Part shown: one piece after another, positions 1-8,382 of the stretch
Layout: each line of letters begins with the position of its first letter
How positions within the stretch are numbered: position 1 is the stretch's first letter
Source of the DNA: Oscillospiraceae bacterium
GTDB taxonomy: Bacteria; Bacillota; Clostridia; Oscillospirales; Oscillospiraceae
NCBI GenBank assembly: GCA_017416325.1
Contig: JAFQCV010000006.1
Location: 248,755 to 312,754 of the forward strand
Length of the DNA stretch: 64,000 nucleotides
Direction: 5' to 3'
The notes under the pieces: generated by a model
Database searches by the model: none
Told to the model about the DNA's origin: nothing
The model's input: only the letters and a program-made list of their open reading frames with translations
Position numbers and translations under genes: made by a program

Positions 1-28
1 CACTCCACTCATTGGATAACCAGACCAT
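1..28 (-). CDS. 5' end of an unidentified gene downstream of PBP1
   Basis: On the minus strand an ATG at 28 is preceded by a strong ribosome binding site (AAGGAGGA, about 33-40) that overlaps the stop codon of the penicillin-binding protein gene. Only nine codons (MVWLSNEWS) lie inside the window, so no family can be named. The tight spacing suggests it is co-transcribed with the upstream gene. Confidence 0.5.
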
Positions 29-38
29 GGTATCCTCC

Positions 39-2762
39 TTACTCCACATCCACACTTCCCTGCGCACTATAGTCAGGGTGCTCTTCTAAAAACTCTTCCC
101 AGGTTTCCTTCGTGTGCAAATTACAGACAAGATACGGCTCGTGACAACCTTCATTGGCATCGCCAAAAATACCTGTAAAATCTCTATCCCTACCATTGTC
201 ATCCACAAGCCAAATATAATTATCCGCCAAATGACTCTTATACAGGCCAAATTCACTGGCTGCCTTCAGTTCATTAACACCGTCCTGCGTCATTTTGACC
301 AGCGCACGCTTTACCAATACCGTTTGACCGGCTTTTGCCATCAGTTTGCAGTATTCATTGGCTACGGCATTGCACTCCTTACAAAAATCAACCATCACAT
401 GGCAATTACAGACATCGTCCGGCACATCCTCGGGATAAACCTTGGACGTAGCAATACGAGTCGTGCCGCTATCATAGGAGCGGGGATCGTACTTGCAGGC
501 ATCTGTTGCCAACTTGCCACAGTCAAGGCAGACGCTAACAGTCACAAAATTACCCGAGTCAAACAAAGGAATTCGCTCTTTACCTTCGTGGATCGGTTCC
601 ATTACTTTTTTAAACAAACGGCCCGCAGGGTTTGTCAAGTCGCCAACCAACACGACTGTTTCCGGCATATCGTAACCAACCCAAACCGCGCAGGTATAGT
701 AGCCGGTATAACCGCAGTACCAACGATCCTTTGTACCTGTAGTCGTACCGGTTTTGGCGGCTACATCCTGACCTTCAATATCACCGTTATAGCCGGAACC
801 GCCCTGGAAAATATCCGCTGTTGCATCCAGGCAGAAGTTCATATATTCCACAGCTTTTTCGGTAAGAATCTGATCCGTCTGTTGTTCGTTGTCAATAACC
901 AGCTCGCCATCACTGTTGTATACCTTCAGGAATGTGCGGCCTTCCCTATATTCACCGTTGTTGGCAAAAGTTCCATAGGCAGATGCCAAATCACGGACCG
1001 TGACACCCTTTGTAGGCGCACCCATTCCGAGGGGTGAGTAATTGATATCCGAAAAAACCTTTCCGTTTCTGTCTACATAAGTGTCGACCAACGTAGATAA
1101 GCGGAAATGATTCTTGGCAAAGTCAAAACTATAGGAAGTGCCGATACGATCCAAAGTATTAACCGCGATCGCGTTAACGGACGAGGTGACACCTGTAAGA
1201 ATTACACGCTTATAGGCATAGGCCAGGTCATCGTTTTTCGGGAACGCGCTTTCTTTTGTATAATACAGCGGCAGGTCAGAAATAACCGTTGCCGGTGTAA
1301 TAACACCCAATTCAAACGCAGGGGCATACACACTAATCGGTTTCAGAGAGGAACCTGGCTGCAGCTTCGCATCTGTGGCGCGATTAAAAGCATCGTGATT
1401 TTCCTTCTCACCTACGCCACCTGCCATGGCAACGATATCACCGGTGCGGTTATCTAATATGACCATAGCAGATTGGAGCTGCTGAACACTGCGGTCCTCC
1501 GGAATTTCTTCCAAATTTGTATAAATCGCATCAACCTGTTGCTGGACCTCCATGTCCAAGGTGGTGTAGATATGGTATCCACCCCGGCTGATCACTTCCA
1601 TATAGACTTTTTTGCTTTCATCATTCCACTCGACACCGTTTTGCTCCGCCAGCTGCTGTGCTACATCTTCAAGAACCGTATCCACAAACCAAGAATAAAC
1701 ATACTGGGATGCGTCCTTGTCAAACGAAGCCTCTGAACCGCACTTGGGACAATAATGTGTGCCTTCTTTTAACACATAGCTGCCAACCGCGCCCCGATAT
1801 CCGCATGCGGAGTTCACGCAAACTGCCAATTTATCTTCTGGGGAAATACCACTTTTAAATACAATATTTTGGTTGTATGCCTCTTGGTACTCCGATTCCG
1901 ACAGATATCCATACTCTTTCATCATATACAGAGTGTTGACCTGTCTTTCTCGGTTTTTCTCGGCGCCGGTTTTTCCATCCTTGTCCAGAGTCGTACGATA
2001 TGGGTTAAACAAAGATGGGTTGTTGGTAATGCTTATCAAGCTGGCGCACTCCGCCGTTGTCAGCAGCTCCAATTCTTTACCATAGTAATTTTCTGCTGCA
2101 GCCTTTACGCCATAACAATTTTGACCGAAGAAAATAATATTTAAATACCATTCCAGGATAACTTTTTTATCATACAGTCTTTCGAATTCCGCAGCACGGA
2201 AAATCTCCAGAACCTTACGCTGAACTGTAAAGCTATCTTCTTTAAAAACATTTTTGATCAGCTGCTGGGTAATCGTCGAACCGCCGAACTCACTGCTGCC
2301 GCCCATAAACATATTCAAACAGGCTTTGATCGTGGTGATCCAGTCAACACCCTGATGCTGAAAGAACCGGTGGTCCTCAATGGCCACGGCAGCATGGATC
2401 AAATCTTCCGGAATGTTTTCGTAAGAAACCCAGTCGCGGTTTGCAGAGGAATATACCCTTTGCAAGATCTCGATGTCATCACCGTTCAAATAGTACACGT
2501 ACGAGTTTTGCTCCAGATCAAAACTATCCAGCTGCACATTGGCTGTAGGAATGATCTCTTCCTGGAAGTAATTGGCCAAAATCGTCACAAAGCCCAAAAC
2601 GCATACAGCCGTAATCACAAAAACAGTTGCTAAAGCGCCGGCAAAAATTTTAAAAGTGGAATAAACACCGTTCCAAAGTCCATGCAAAAACCGCAGATAT
2701 ACTGTCGGTTTCCAAGCCTGACGAAAAACGCGTTTTCTTCCCTGGTTATTATCCTGTGTCAT
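39..2762 (-). CDS. Class A penicillin-binding protein (bifunctional peptidoglycan glycosyltransferase/transpeptidase)
   Basis: 907 residues. It polymerises lipid II glycan strands and cross-links them outside the membrane. A cytoplasmic basic tail is followed by one membrane segment (about 38-63). The GT51 domain carries the AIEDHRFF motif with catalytic Glu129 and the GGSTITQQL motif near 160. The transpeptidase domain has SxxK at Ser471-Lys474, SVN at 528-530 and KTG at 670-672. Between the domains is an unusual Cys4 motif (C315-x4-C320, C338-x2-C341) resembling a zinc ribbon. The C-terminal extension (about 745-815) is also rich in cysteines. The start has a GGAGG site seven bases upstream. 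Its own promoter lies at 2844-2872. Confidence 0.95.
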   Translation of the reverse strand: MTQDNNQGRKRVFRQAWKPTVYLRFLHGLWNGVYSTFKIFAGALATVFVITAVCVLGFVTILANYFQEEIIPTANVQLDSFDLEQNSYVYYLNGDDIEILQRVYSSANRDWVSYENIPEDLIHAAVAIEDHRFFQHQGVDWITTIKACLNMFMGGSSEFGGSTITQQLIKNVFKEDSFTVQRKVLEIFRAAEFERLYDKKVILEWYLNIIFFGQNCYGVKAAAENYYGKELELLTTAECASLISITNNPSLFNPYRTTLDKDGKTGAEKNRERQVNTLYMMKEYGYLSESEYQEAYNQNIVFKSGISPEDKLAVCVNSACGYRGAVGSYVLKEGTHYCPKCGSEASFDKDASQYVYSWFVDTVLEDVAQQLAEQNGVEWNDESKKVYMEVISRGGYHIYTTLDMEVQQQVDAIYTNLEEIPEDRSVQQLQSAMVILDNRTGDIVAMAGGVGEKENHDAFNRATDAKLQPGSSLKPISVYAPAFELGVITPATVISDLPLYYTKESAFPKNDDLAYAYKRVILTGVTSSVNAIAVNTLDRIGTSYSFDFAKNHFRLSTLVDTYVDRNGKVFSDINYSPLGMGAPTKGVTVRDLASAYGTFANNGEYREGRTFLKVYNSDGELVIDNEQQTDQILTEKAVEYMNFCLDATADIFQGGSGYNGDIEGQDVAAKTGTTTGTKDRWYCGYTGYYTCAVWVGYDMPETVVLVGDLTNPAGRLFKKVMEPIHEGKERIPLFDSGNFVTVSVCLDCGKLATDACKYDPRSYDSGTTRIATSKVYPEDVPDDVCNCHVMVDFCKECNAVANEYCKLMAKAGQTVLVKRALVKMTQDGVNELKAASEFGLYKSHLADNYIWLVDDNGRDRDFTGIFGDANEGCHEPYLVCNLHTKETWEEFLEEHPDYSAQGSVDVE

Positions 2763-2843
2763 GAAGTACCTCCAAGCCTAAAAACGATGGCAGATCCAAT
2801 GTATTCACGCGCATCGGCATAATCATTTCATTCTATCTATATA

Positions 2844-2872
2844 ATTATAGCATATCCTCTCCAAAAACGAAA
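2844..2872 (-). promoter_or_regulatory. Promoter of the PBP gene
   Basis: The minus strand reads TATAAT (2844-2849) with an extended TGC in front, 17 bases from a poor -35 (TTTCGT, 2867-2872). The extended -10 may compensate. The 2763-3073 gap holds this promoter and the DUF1292 promoter; nothing else was recognised there. Confidence 0.5.
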
Positions 2873-3010
2873 GACCCAATTTATGAATTATCTTGAAATC
2901 TTCCTGCTTTGCTTTTATGGATATATTTCCATTAAAAAACTATTCTATATCATTCACGATAAAAAGATTTAGGAACCGGTATTTCACGAAACTTTACGAA
3001 AGATTACCAC

Positions 3011-3039
3011 TTGATTTTAAACAGGATACCAGTTACAAT
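3011..3039 (+). promoter_or_regulatory. Promoter of the DUF1292 gene
   Basis: TTGATT (3011-3016), a 17-base spacer and TACAAT (3034-3039). Transcription from about 3046 would exclude the more upstream in-frame start and supports translation from 3074. Confidence 0.6.
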
Positions 3040-3073
3040 TCATATAGTAACTGCGAATTGGGGTGTCATTGTT

Positions 3074-3358
3074 ATGAACGATACATACGGTTCTGATTAT
3101 ATTACAATCACAGATGATGATGGTAATGAATACGAACTTGAAGTTTTGAATACACTAGAGTATAACGGCTGCAATTATTTAGCCGTTATCCCTGCTGATA
3201 GTGATGATACAGATCCTGTTAACCTGCAGGTTTGTATTATCAAGTCTGTGGAAGAAGACGGCGAACCCATCCTTTACACCGTCGATGACGAAGATGAGTT
3301 ATCCGCCGTTAACGATTTGCTCATGGACTCTATTTACGCAGATCCGTTTGAAAATTAA
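3074..3358 (+). CDS. DUF1292 domain protein (YrzB-like)
   Basis: 94 residues, very acidic, with the DUF1292 pattern: an opening ITITDDDGNEYELEVL strand pair, then YLAVIPAD and a late IIKSVEEDGEPILYTVDDE segment. The family is widespread in Firmicutes and usually sits near ruvX; its biochemical role is unknown. The start at 3074 was chosen because the promoter -35 box overlaps the alternative start at 3011. A 6S-like RNA follows directly and may share the transcript. Confidence 0.85.
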   Translation: MNDTYGSDYITITDDDGNEYELEVLNTLEYNGCNYLAVIPADSDDTDPVNLQVCIIKSVEEDGEPILYTVDDEDELSAVNDLLMDSIYADPFEN

Positions 3359-3361
3359 AAA

Positions 3362-3560
3362 AACCTGCTTGGTGCGTGATGTGTTCTTTTGGACCCACAT
3401 CATGTTATTCGGGATGCAGGATTTCTTGTTCTGTTTGCAGACCTCCCGCCTGCGCTTTGACGTACGGTGGATGTTGGGAGCAGTAATGAACCGGAGCGGC
3501 AACCCACCTGCCTTTTTGTGCAGGTCATAATGGAATACACACGGCTAAAGCGGGATTTTG
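3362..3560 (+). ncRNA. ssrS: 6S RNA (SsrS), RNA polymerase-binding regulatory RNA
   Basis: About 200 nt between the DUF1292 stop and a strong terminator, with no coding potential. The 5' arm (3358-3388) and the reverse complement of the 3' arm (about 3533-3560) align over nearly 28 bases, giving the long closing stem of 6S RNA. The centre contains the GCTTTGACGTACGG and CAACCCACCTGC...GCAGGTCA blocks I associate with clostridial 6S. It is expected to bind sigma-A holoenzyme by mimicking an open promoter. No separate promoter was evident, so it may be processed from the upstream transcript. Confidence 0.72.
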
Positions 3561-3590
3561 CATGGGGAGTGTTTACTCCCCATGTTTTTT
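3561..3590 (+). terminator. Rho-independent terminator after 6S RNA
   Basis: Perfect ten-base stem CATGGGGAGT/ACTCCCCATG with a four-base loop, followed by six T residues. Confidence 0.9.
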
Positions 3591-3643
3591 GCACTCTTTC
3601 ACAGCCTTTGTTGATAATTTTCTGTCAAAAAACAAAATTAGCT

Positions 3644-3672
3644 CTTGAAAGTATCAAGTAAATCAGTTATAA
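3644..3672 (+). promoter_or_regulatory. Sigma-A promoter of the PpiC gene
   Basis: TTGAAA (3644-3649), a 17-base spacer and consensus TATAAT (3667-3672), about 70 bases before the start codon. Confidence 0.75.
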
Positions 3673-3739
3673 TTCAGTAGTCTATGCATGGTGGTAACTG
3701 TGCAATTTATCCAAAAGCACAATGAGAGGAATTGATTAC

Positions 3740-5389
3740 ATGAGCGCATCCAGTAAGAAAAAGCTCCGCAAAGAGCAAAACGCTGCCGCTTTGACTGAAA
3801 AGCAGCTGAAAGAGCAAAAAGATGCCAAAAGTCTGAAAAGATACACTCTGACTTTTGTTGTCTGTATGGTTTTGATTGTCGCATTGGGTCTTGGCATTGT
3901 TCTGTATAACCCGGTTGACCGTCTATTGGACAACAAAACGATTGCCCTGACTGTTGGTAATAACAAATTGAACACCACGATGATGAACTATTTCCTGGCA
4001 GATGCCATTGAAGAGGTTCGCGCCGAGTATCAGGAAGCTTATGGTGATTATGCGTTTATTTATGCAGGAATGAACGGTCTTGATTACTATGCTTCTCTGG
4101 ACGACCAGAAGCATCCTGAGCAAACTGAGAAGACCTGGGGACAGGTTTTTGTGGAACAGGCCATTTCCGATGCTACAGACATTTACGCCTTGTATGACGC
4201 CGCTGTAAAGGCCGGACATAAGATGACTGAGGATGAAGAGACTGCCGTTCTCAGCAACATCAACACTATGACTGCATACGCAATCTACTATGCCGGATAT
4301 GAAGACTTGGATCCCTATCTTCGTGCCTGCTACGGCCCTACTGCCAGCAAAGAGACCTATACAGAGTATCTGAATGTAAAAGCTCTTGCCCAATCTTTCT
4401 CCAATGCATACTTTGACGGCTTAGAGTATACTGATGAGGATTACCGCGAGCATGAGAAGAAGGACTTCTTCTACTACTCTTCCTATAATTTCTCCGCCTA
4501 TGATATTATTGTTTCCGATTATCGCCAGGGCGGCACCAAGGACGAAGACGGCAATACCACCTATTCTGATGAAGAAATTGCAGCCGCGCAAGCTGCCGCT
4601 AAGGCCGATGCCGAGGCACTTTCCAAAGGCACATATACGGATTCTGCTGCGCTGGATAAGGCTATTGCTGCTTTAAACATCAACAAGGATAAGGAAGACG
4701 CTAAGTCCACCCTGTATACCAAGCAATTTGGCGGTGAAATGATCGCTGACGAAGATATACGGGAATGGCTCTCCGAAAAAGACCGTAAGACTGGTGATAT
4801 TGGTCTGTTCCCCCAGACAACTAAGGATAAAGATGACAAGGAAACAATTACCGGCTACACTGTCATCATGTTCCAGAGTGGTACTGACAACTTGATGAAG
4901 CTTGTAAATGTCCGGCATATTTTGCTGAAGGTTGACTCCACCACTGATAAGGACGGTAACAAGGTCTTTAAGGAAGAGAGCAAAAAGAACGCTGAAGCAA
5001 AAGCTAACGAACTCTTGGAAAAATTCAAGAATGGCGAAGCGCAAACAGCAGAAGCCTTTGGCAAGCTGGCAAAAGAACACAGCGATGACGGCTCCGCTAA
5101 AGAAAACGGTCTGATTGAAGAGATCTACCCCGGTATGACTGTTGAGGCTTTCGACAACTGGTGCTTCGATACGAACCGTAAGGTTGGCGATACCGATATC
5201 ATTACCACAGAATACGGCTATCATGTCATGTATTTTGATGGCTTCTGCGATATTTCCTACCGTGACAAGCTGATCGATTCCGATCTGCGTGACGATGCCA
5301 CTGCTGCATGGATCGAGGAGCTTGCCAAGGCCGCTGAGGTTGTTGTTGGAAATGTTTCCAGAATGAACACCGACCGTACAATGGCTTAA
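3740..5389 (+). CDS. Membrane-anchored PpiC/SurA-type peptidyl-prolyl isomerase
   Basis: 549 residues from the ATG at 3740, chosen for its GAGAGGA site nine bases upstream. A lysine/glutamate-rich cytoplasmic segment is followed by one hydrophobic helix (about 34-57) without a lipobox. A SurA_N-like helical region follows, with a PpiC rotamase domain near residues 380-510 (VNVRHILLKV, then HSDDGSAKENG, ending TTEYGYHVMYFDG). It probably assists folding of secreted proteins outside the membrane, like PrsA but anchored by a transmembrane helix rather than a lipid. Promoter and terminator flank it, so it is probably monocistronic. Confidence 0.87.
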   Translation: MSASSKKKLRKEQNAAALTEKQLKEQKDAKSLKRYTLTFVVCMVLIVALGLGIVLYNPVDRLLDNKTIALTVGNNKLNTTMMNYFLADAIEEVRAEYQEAYGDYAFIYAGMNGLDYYASLDDQKHPEQTEKTWGQVFVEQAISDATDIYALYDAAVKAGHKMTEDEETAVLSNINTMTAYAIYYAGYEDLDPYLRACYGPTASKETYTEYLNVKALAQSFSNAYFDGLEYTDEDYREHEKKDFFYYSSYNFSAYDIIVSDYRQGGTKDEDGNTTYSDEEIAAAQAAAKADAEALSKGTYTDSAALDKAIAALNINKDKEDAKSTLYTKQFGGEMIADEDIREWLSEKDRKTGDIGLFPQTTKDKDDKETITGYTVIMFQSGTDNLMKLVNVRHILLKVDSTTDKDGNKVFKEESKKNAEAKANELLEKFKNGEAQTAEAFGKLAKEHSDDGSAKENGLIEEIYPGMTVEAFDNWCFDTNRKVGDTDIITTEYGYHVMYFDGFCDISYRDKLIDSDLRDDATAAWIEELAKAAEVVVGNVSRMNTDRTMA

Positions 5390-5397
5390 TAATTTCA

Positions 5398-5436
5398 CCT
5401 CCCGAATCACCCGATTCGGGAGGTTTCTTTATTTTA
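5398..5436 (+). terminator. Terminator of the PpiC gene
   Basis: CCTCCCGAATC/GATTCGGGAGG stem with a four-base loop, followed by TTTCTTTATTTT. Confidence 0.9.
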
Positions 5437-5457
5437 AATGGATTATAACGAATAATT

Positions 5458-5492
5458 TTGCCTCCCAGGGAAAAAATTCCCACAGGAGGCAA
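5458..5492 (+). promoter_or_regulatory. Hairpin sequestering the ribosome binding site of the TauE pair
   Basis: TTGCCTCC (5458-5465) is perfectly complementary to GGAGGCAA (5485-5492), with an inner GGG/CCC stem. The 3' arm is the AGGAGG ribosome binding site of the gene starting at 5495. No T-run follows, so it is not a terminator. The structure would mask translation initiation until melted or bound. The ligand or trigger is unknown. Confidence 0.6.
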
Positions 5493-5494
5493 TC

Positions 5495-5857
5495 ATGATG
5501 AACTGGAGAAAAATAATCGGTTTTGGAGTTTCCGGCGGCGCAGCCGGCGTAGTTAACGGTCTGTTTGGTGCCGGCGGCGGTATGGTACTTGTACCTACGC
5601 TTACACACTATACAGATTTAGAAGATAATCAGGTTTTCCCCTGCTCTGTCTCAATTATTTTGCCAATCTGCATCGTATCTCTCTGCACAAATATAGGAAA
5701 TAGCGGGCTGCCACTGCAGGAAGCCTGGCCATATTTGGCAGGCAGCGTTGTCGGTGGCCTGCTTTCGGGTTGCTTTGGACATTTGATCCCTACCAAATAT
5801 CTTCACCGTGTTTTAGGAATCCTGATTCTCTGGGGAGGTATTCGTTATCTATGTTAA
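5495..5857 (+). CDS. TauE/SafE family exporter, first half-size subunit
   Basis: 120 residues, about four membrane segments. It carries the TauE/SafE signature GGAAGVVNGLFGAGGGMVLVP near the N-terminus (residues 14-34). Full-length family members contain two such halves in one chain of about 250 residues. Here each half is a separate gene, overlapping by seven bases. The pair probably forms a heteromeric transporter for small anions such as sulfite or sulfonates; the substrate is inferred only from the family name. Translation may be controlled by the hairpin at 5458-5492. Confidence 0.82.
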   Translation: MMNWRKIIGFGVSGGAAGVVNGLFGAGGGMVLVPTLTHYTDLEDNQVFPCSVSIILPICIVSLCTNIGNSGLPLQEAWPYLAGSVVGGLLSGCFGHLIPTKYLHRVLGILILWGGIRYLC

Positions 5858-6216
5858 GTTCTATCCCTGTCGCAATCGCAGCCGGTACGATCTTAGGTTT
5901 TCTTTCAGGATTAGGAATCGGCGGCGGAACACTTCTGATCCTTTGGTTAACACAAGTCATTGGAATGGAACCGACCATTGCGCGCACGATCAATCTGATG
6001 TTCTTTGTAACTGCCGCAGGTAGTGTTAGCATAATACGGCTGAAAAACAAGGAAATCCCGTGGCGCAGTATCTTACCTGCAATTATCACAGGATGTGTTG
6101 CAGCATTAACCTTCACTTATATCGGTAAAAATCTGGATACAAATGCGTTAAAAAAACTATTTGGCGGTCTGTTACTGGTCACAGGGGTCAGAGAGTTATT
6201 TTATCGCGACAAATAG
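5851..6216 (+). CDS. TauE/SafE family exporter, second half-size subunit
   Basis: 121 residues from the ATG at 5851, inside the end of the first subunit and served by GGGGAGG at 5832-5838. It repeats the fold and signature (GTILGFLSGLGIGGGTLLIL near residues 12-31), so the two genes are internal paralogues. The overlap implies translational coupling and 1:1 synthesis. The 3' end overlaps the convergent ruvX gene by 16 bases. Confidence 0.82.
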   Translation: MLSSIPVAIAAGTILGFLSGLGIGGGTLLILWLTQVIGMEPTIARTINLMFFVTAAGSVSIIRLKNKEIPWRSILPAIITGCVAALTFTYIGKNLDTNALKKLFGGLLLVTGVRELFYRDK

Positions 6217-6617
6217 TCAAGATATCCCGAGAGGATCAAAGATGCCGCTACTGCATCTACTGTTTCTTTGCGTTTCTTACCGTGGTAATTGTGTTGAGAT
6301 AAAATGTTGTGGGCCTCAACAGTCGTTCTGCGCTCATCCCACATTGTCACCGGCAGTCCAGTCAAGGATTCCAGTTTTTGAGCGAACTGGCGACACAGCA
6401 TGGCTCTGGGACCTTCAGAGCCATCCATATTTTTAGGCAAACCAACAACGATCTGACCTACATCACTCTGCTTAACTAACTGTAATATATCTTCCAATAA
6501 TTTTTCCGTATTCCTGCTCCGCAGCACACACGTACTGCCAACAATAGAGCAAAGCAAATCTGAAATCGCAACTCCGGTACGAGAATCACCGTAGTCTATG
6601 CCCATTATTCTCTTCAT
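6201..6617 (-). CDS. ruvX: Putative Holliday junction resolvase / pre-16S rRNA nuclease RuvX (YqgF)
   Basis: 138 residues. RNase H-fold nuclease of the YqgF family; in E. coli it finishes the 5' end of 16S rRNA. The first acidic residue lies in MGIDYGDSRTGVAISD at the N-terminus, the second in IVVGLPKNMDGSEG, and the third in the C-terminal DAVAASLIL. The start at 6617 is preferred over 6635 because AAAGGA lies eight bases before it. Confidence 0.92.
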   Translation of the reverse strand: MKRIMGIDYGDSRTGVAISDLLCSIVGSTCVLRSRNTEKLLEDILQLVKQSDVGQIVVGLPKNMDGSEGPRAMLCRQFAQKLESLTGLPVTMWDERRTTVEAHNILSQHNYHGKKRKETVDAVAASLILSGYLDYLSR

Positions 6618-6703
6618 TTCTATATATCCTTTCACTTGTTTGGATACATTATATAAGATTTAAAATAAAAAAGAAAGCTATAATTTCAATCAGTTGCTAA
6701 GAT

Positions 6704-7180
6704 TTATGAATTCAAAAGCCAGACCGCCGCATTTAAATAGGCCGCAAAACTAAGCCAGAGCAAATACGGTGCTTGCAGCCAGGCTGCTGTTGGGCTTACC
6801 TTTGAAAAACAAATTGTCATAGCTAAAACAAGGACCCACAACAGTACAAGCCACACAAATGCTCCTGCAAATGCCTGGGCATTAAAGAAAATGAGTGACC
6901 AAAAGAAATTTACAATTAACTGCGCAATAAATAAGTTAACACAGCACGATTTCCCCTGCGTTTTTTCGCTTTTGACCACCAAGCAAACGCCGATTCCCAT
7001 TAACGCATATAAGATCGTCCAAGCCACAGCAAACACCCAGCCCGGTGGCGTCAATGGCGCTTTTTGGACTGTTGCATCGTAAATCTGCATTCCATCCATA
7101 GAAAGTAAACCAGAAATAATACCGGTCAGTTCTGAAATGAGAACCCACTTCAGGCAAAACTTATCTATTATGCTTTTCAT
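6704..7180 (-). CDS. TspO/MBR family membrane protein
   Basis: 158 residues with five hydrophobic segments and the family's PLTPPGWVFAVAWTILYALMG region (41-61) and WxxLIFF/NAQ block. Bacterial TspO proteins bind tetrapyrroles and are linked to stress responses; the ligand here is not shown. The start at 7180 is used because GAGGTG lies six bases upstream and overlaps an alternative GTG at 7189. Confidence 0.88.
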   Translation of the reverse strand: MKSIIDKFCLKWVLISELTGIISGLLSMDGMQIYDATVQKAPLTPPGWVFAVAWTILYALMGIGVCLVVKSEKTQGKSCCVNLFIAQLIVNFFWSLIFFNAQAFAGAFVWLVLLWVLVLAMTICFSKVSPTAAWLQAPYLLWLSFAAYLNAAVWLLNS

Positions 7181-7279
7181 AAAAATCACCTCATTGCAAA
7201 CTATGCAGGAAATCGTTCAACATTCTTTGGGTTATCCTGGGTTTTTCGCAAAAAAGTAATGATTTTCCTAAAATAATTG

Positions 7280-7308
7280 TTGACTCGCAAAAGTTCCTGT
7301 GATAGAAT
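7280..7308 (+). promoter_or_regulatory. Promoter of the rpmG-secE-nusG-rplKA operon
   Basis: TTGACT (7280-7285), a 17-base spacer and TAGAAT (7303-7308). It is followed by an untranslated leader of about 120 bases. Confidence 0.75.
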
Positions 7309-7352
7309 GGTTCTACCTGTGAAAAAAGGGCTTTATTAGTGCGCCTTTTTCA

Positions 7353-7404
7353 GCCTCGGAGTGACATTGTAGTGGTCGCTATTCTAAATCTTTCTAGCCG
7401 AGGT
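7353..7404 (+). promoter_or_regulatory. Structured leader of the rpmG operon
   Basis: GCCTCGG at 7353-7359 can pair with CCGAGGT at 7398-7404, closing a stem-loop of about 50 bases in the untranslated leader of rpmG. No known leader family was recognised. Confidence 0.35.
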
Positions 7405-7437
7405 CATGCAGGGAGGCAATTTTAAGGAGGTGCCGTT

Positions 7438-7587
7438 ATGCGCGTAAAAGTCACTTTGAGATGCTCTGAGTGCAAGCAAAGAAACTACAACACCATGAAG
7501 AACAAGAAGAATGACCCCGACCGTCTCGAAATGAAGAAGTACTGCAGATTCTGCAGAAAGCACACTACTCACAACGAGACGAAGTAA
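7438..7587 (+). CDS. rpmG: 50S ribosomal protein L33
   Basis: 49 residues, first gene of the operon, with AAGGAGGTG upstream of the ATG. It contains both CxxC pairs of the zinc-binding L33 form (LRCSECK and KYCRFCRKH). It is a component of the large subunit near the E site. The secE gene follows after 15 bases. Confidence 0.96.
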   Translation: MRVKVTLRCSECKQRNYNTMKNKKNDPDRLEMKKYCRFCRKHTTHNETK

Positions 7588-7602
7588 GGAGGCCCACGAA
7601 CA

Positions 7603-7833
7603 ATGGCAGAAGTCAAGAAGGAAAACTGGTTCGTCAGAACCTGGGGCCATATCTGCAGATACTTCCGTGAGCTGCGCAGCGAACTGAAGAAGGTCGTATG
7701 GTCCACCCCTAAGCAGGTACTGAAAAACACCTTGATTGTTATCGCCTGTGTTTTGATCGTTGGCGTTTTCGTCTGGGTGTTTGACCTGGTTGCACAGACT
7801 CTGATCACTGGCTTGATCGGTGTCTTCCATTAA
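7603..7833 (+). CDS. secE: Preprotein translocase subunit SecE
   Basis: 76 residues, the single-helix SecE type usual in Firmicutes. The amphipathic region FRELRSELKKVVWSTPKQ (about 21-38) precedes one membrane helix (42-68). It clamps SecY in the translocon. The order secE-nusG-rplK-rplA is the canonical bacterial one. Confidence 0.96.
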   Translation: MAEVKKENWFVRTWGHICRYFRELRSELKKVVWSTPKQVLKNTLIVIACVLIVGVFVWVFDLVAQTLITGLIGVFH

Positions 7834-7843
7834 GGTGTCAACT

Positions 7844-8374
7844 ATGGCAGAAACTGCAAAATGGTATGTTGTGCATACCTACTCCGGTTACGAGAACACT
7901 GTTAAGGCTACTATCGAAAAAACCATCGAAAGCAGACAGCTGCAGGATCAAATCCTTGCTATCTCCATTCCCTTGGAGACTGTTACCGAAATCACCGAGT
8001 CTGGCGTCAGCAAGACTTATGACAGAAAAGTCTTCCCCGGCTATGTATTGGTGAAAATGGTATACAGCGATGATACATGGCATGTGATTCGGAATATTCG
8101 CGGCGTTACCGGCTTCGTTGGTACATCCAGCAATGATCCTACCCCGCTGACAGATGATGAAGTCTATCAGATGGGCGTTGAAAAGCGTGAGATCGTTGTT
8201 AATTACGCTGTTGGCGATTCTGTACGGATTCTCGACGGTCCTCTCAGCTCCTTCACCGGCGTTGTGGAGAGTATCGATGTCGATAAGAACTCTGTAAGTG
8301 TTATCGTATGTATGTTCGGCCGTGAAACTCCTGTTGAGTTCGAACTCGATCAGGTTGAGGTCGTATCCCCGTAA
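7844..8374 (+). CDS. nusG: Transcription termination/antitermination factor NusG
   Basis: 176 residues from the ATG at 7844 (AAGGTG upstream). The NGN domain starts AKWYVVHTYSGYEN and contains FPGYVLVKM and TGFVG. The C-terminal KOW domain has VGDSVRILDGPLSSFTG and ends VEFELDQVEVV. It binds RNA polymerase and couples it to the ribosome or Rho. An upstream in-frame start at 7820 lies within secE and lacks a good ribosome binding site. Confidence 0.96.
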   Translation: MAETAKWYVVHTYSGYENTVKATIEKTIESRQLQDQILAISIPLETVTEITESGVSKTYDRKVFPGYVLVKMVYSDDTWHVIRNIRGVTGFVGTSSNDPTPLTDDEVYQMGVEKREIVVNYAVGDSVRILDGPLSSFTGVVESIDVDKNSVSVIVCMFGRETPVEFELDQVEVVSP

Positions 8375-8382
8375 ACGAATCG

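Noticed and set aside
114-1037. 307-codon plus-strand frame opposite the PBP gene
   Set aside because: Shadow of the PBP reading frame; no ribosome binding site or recognisable motif.
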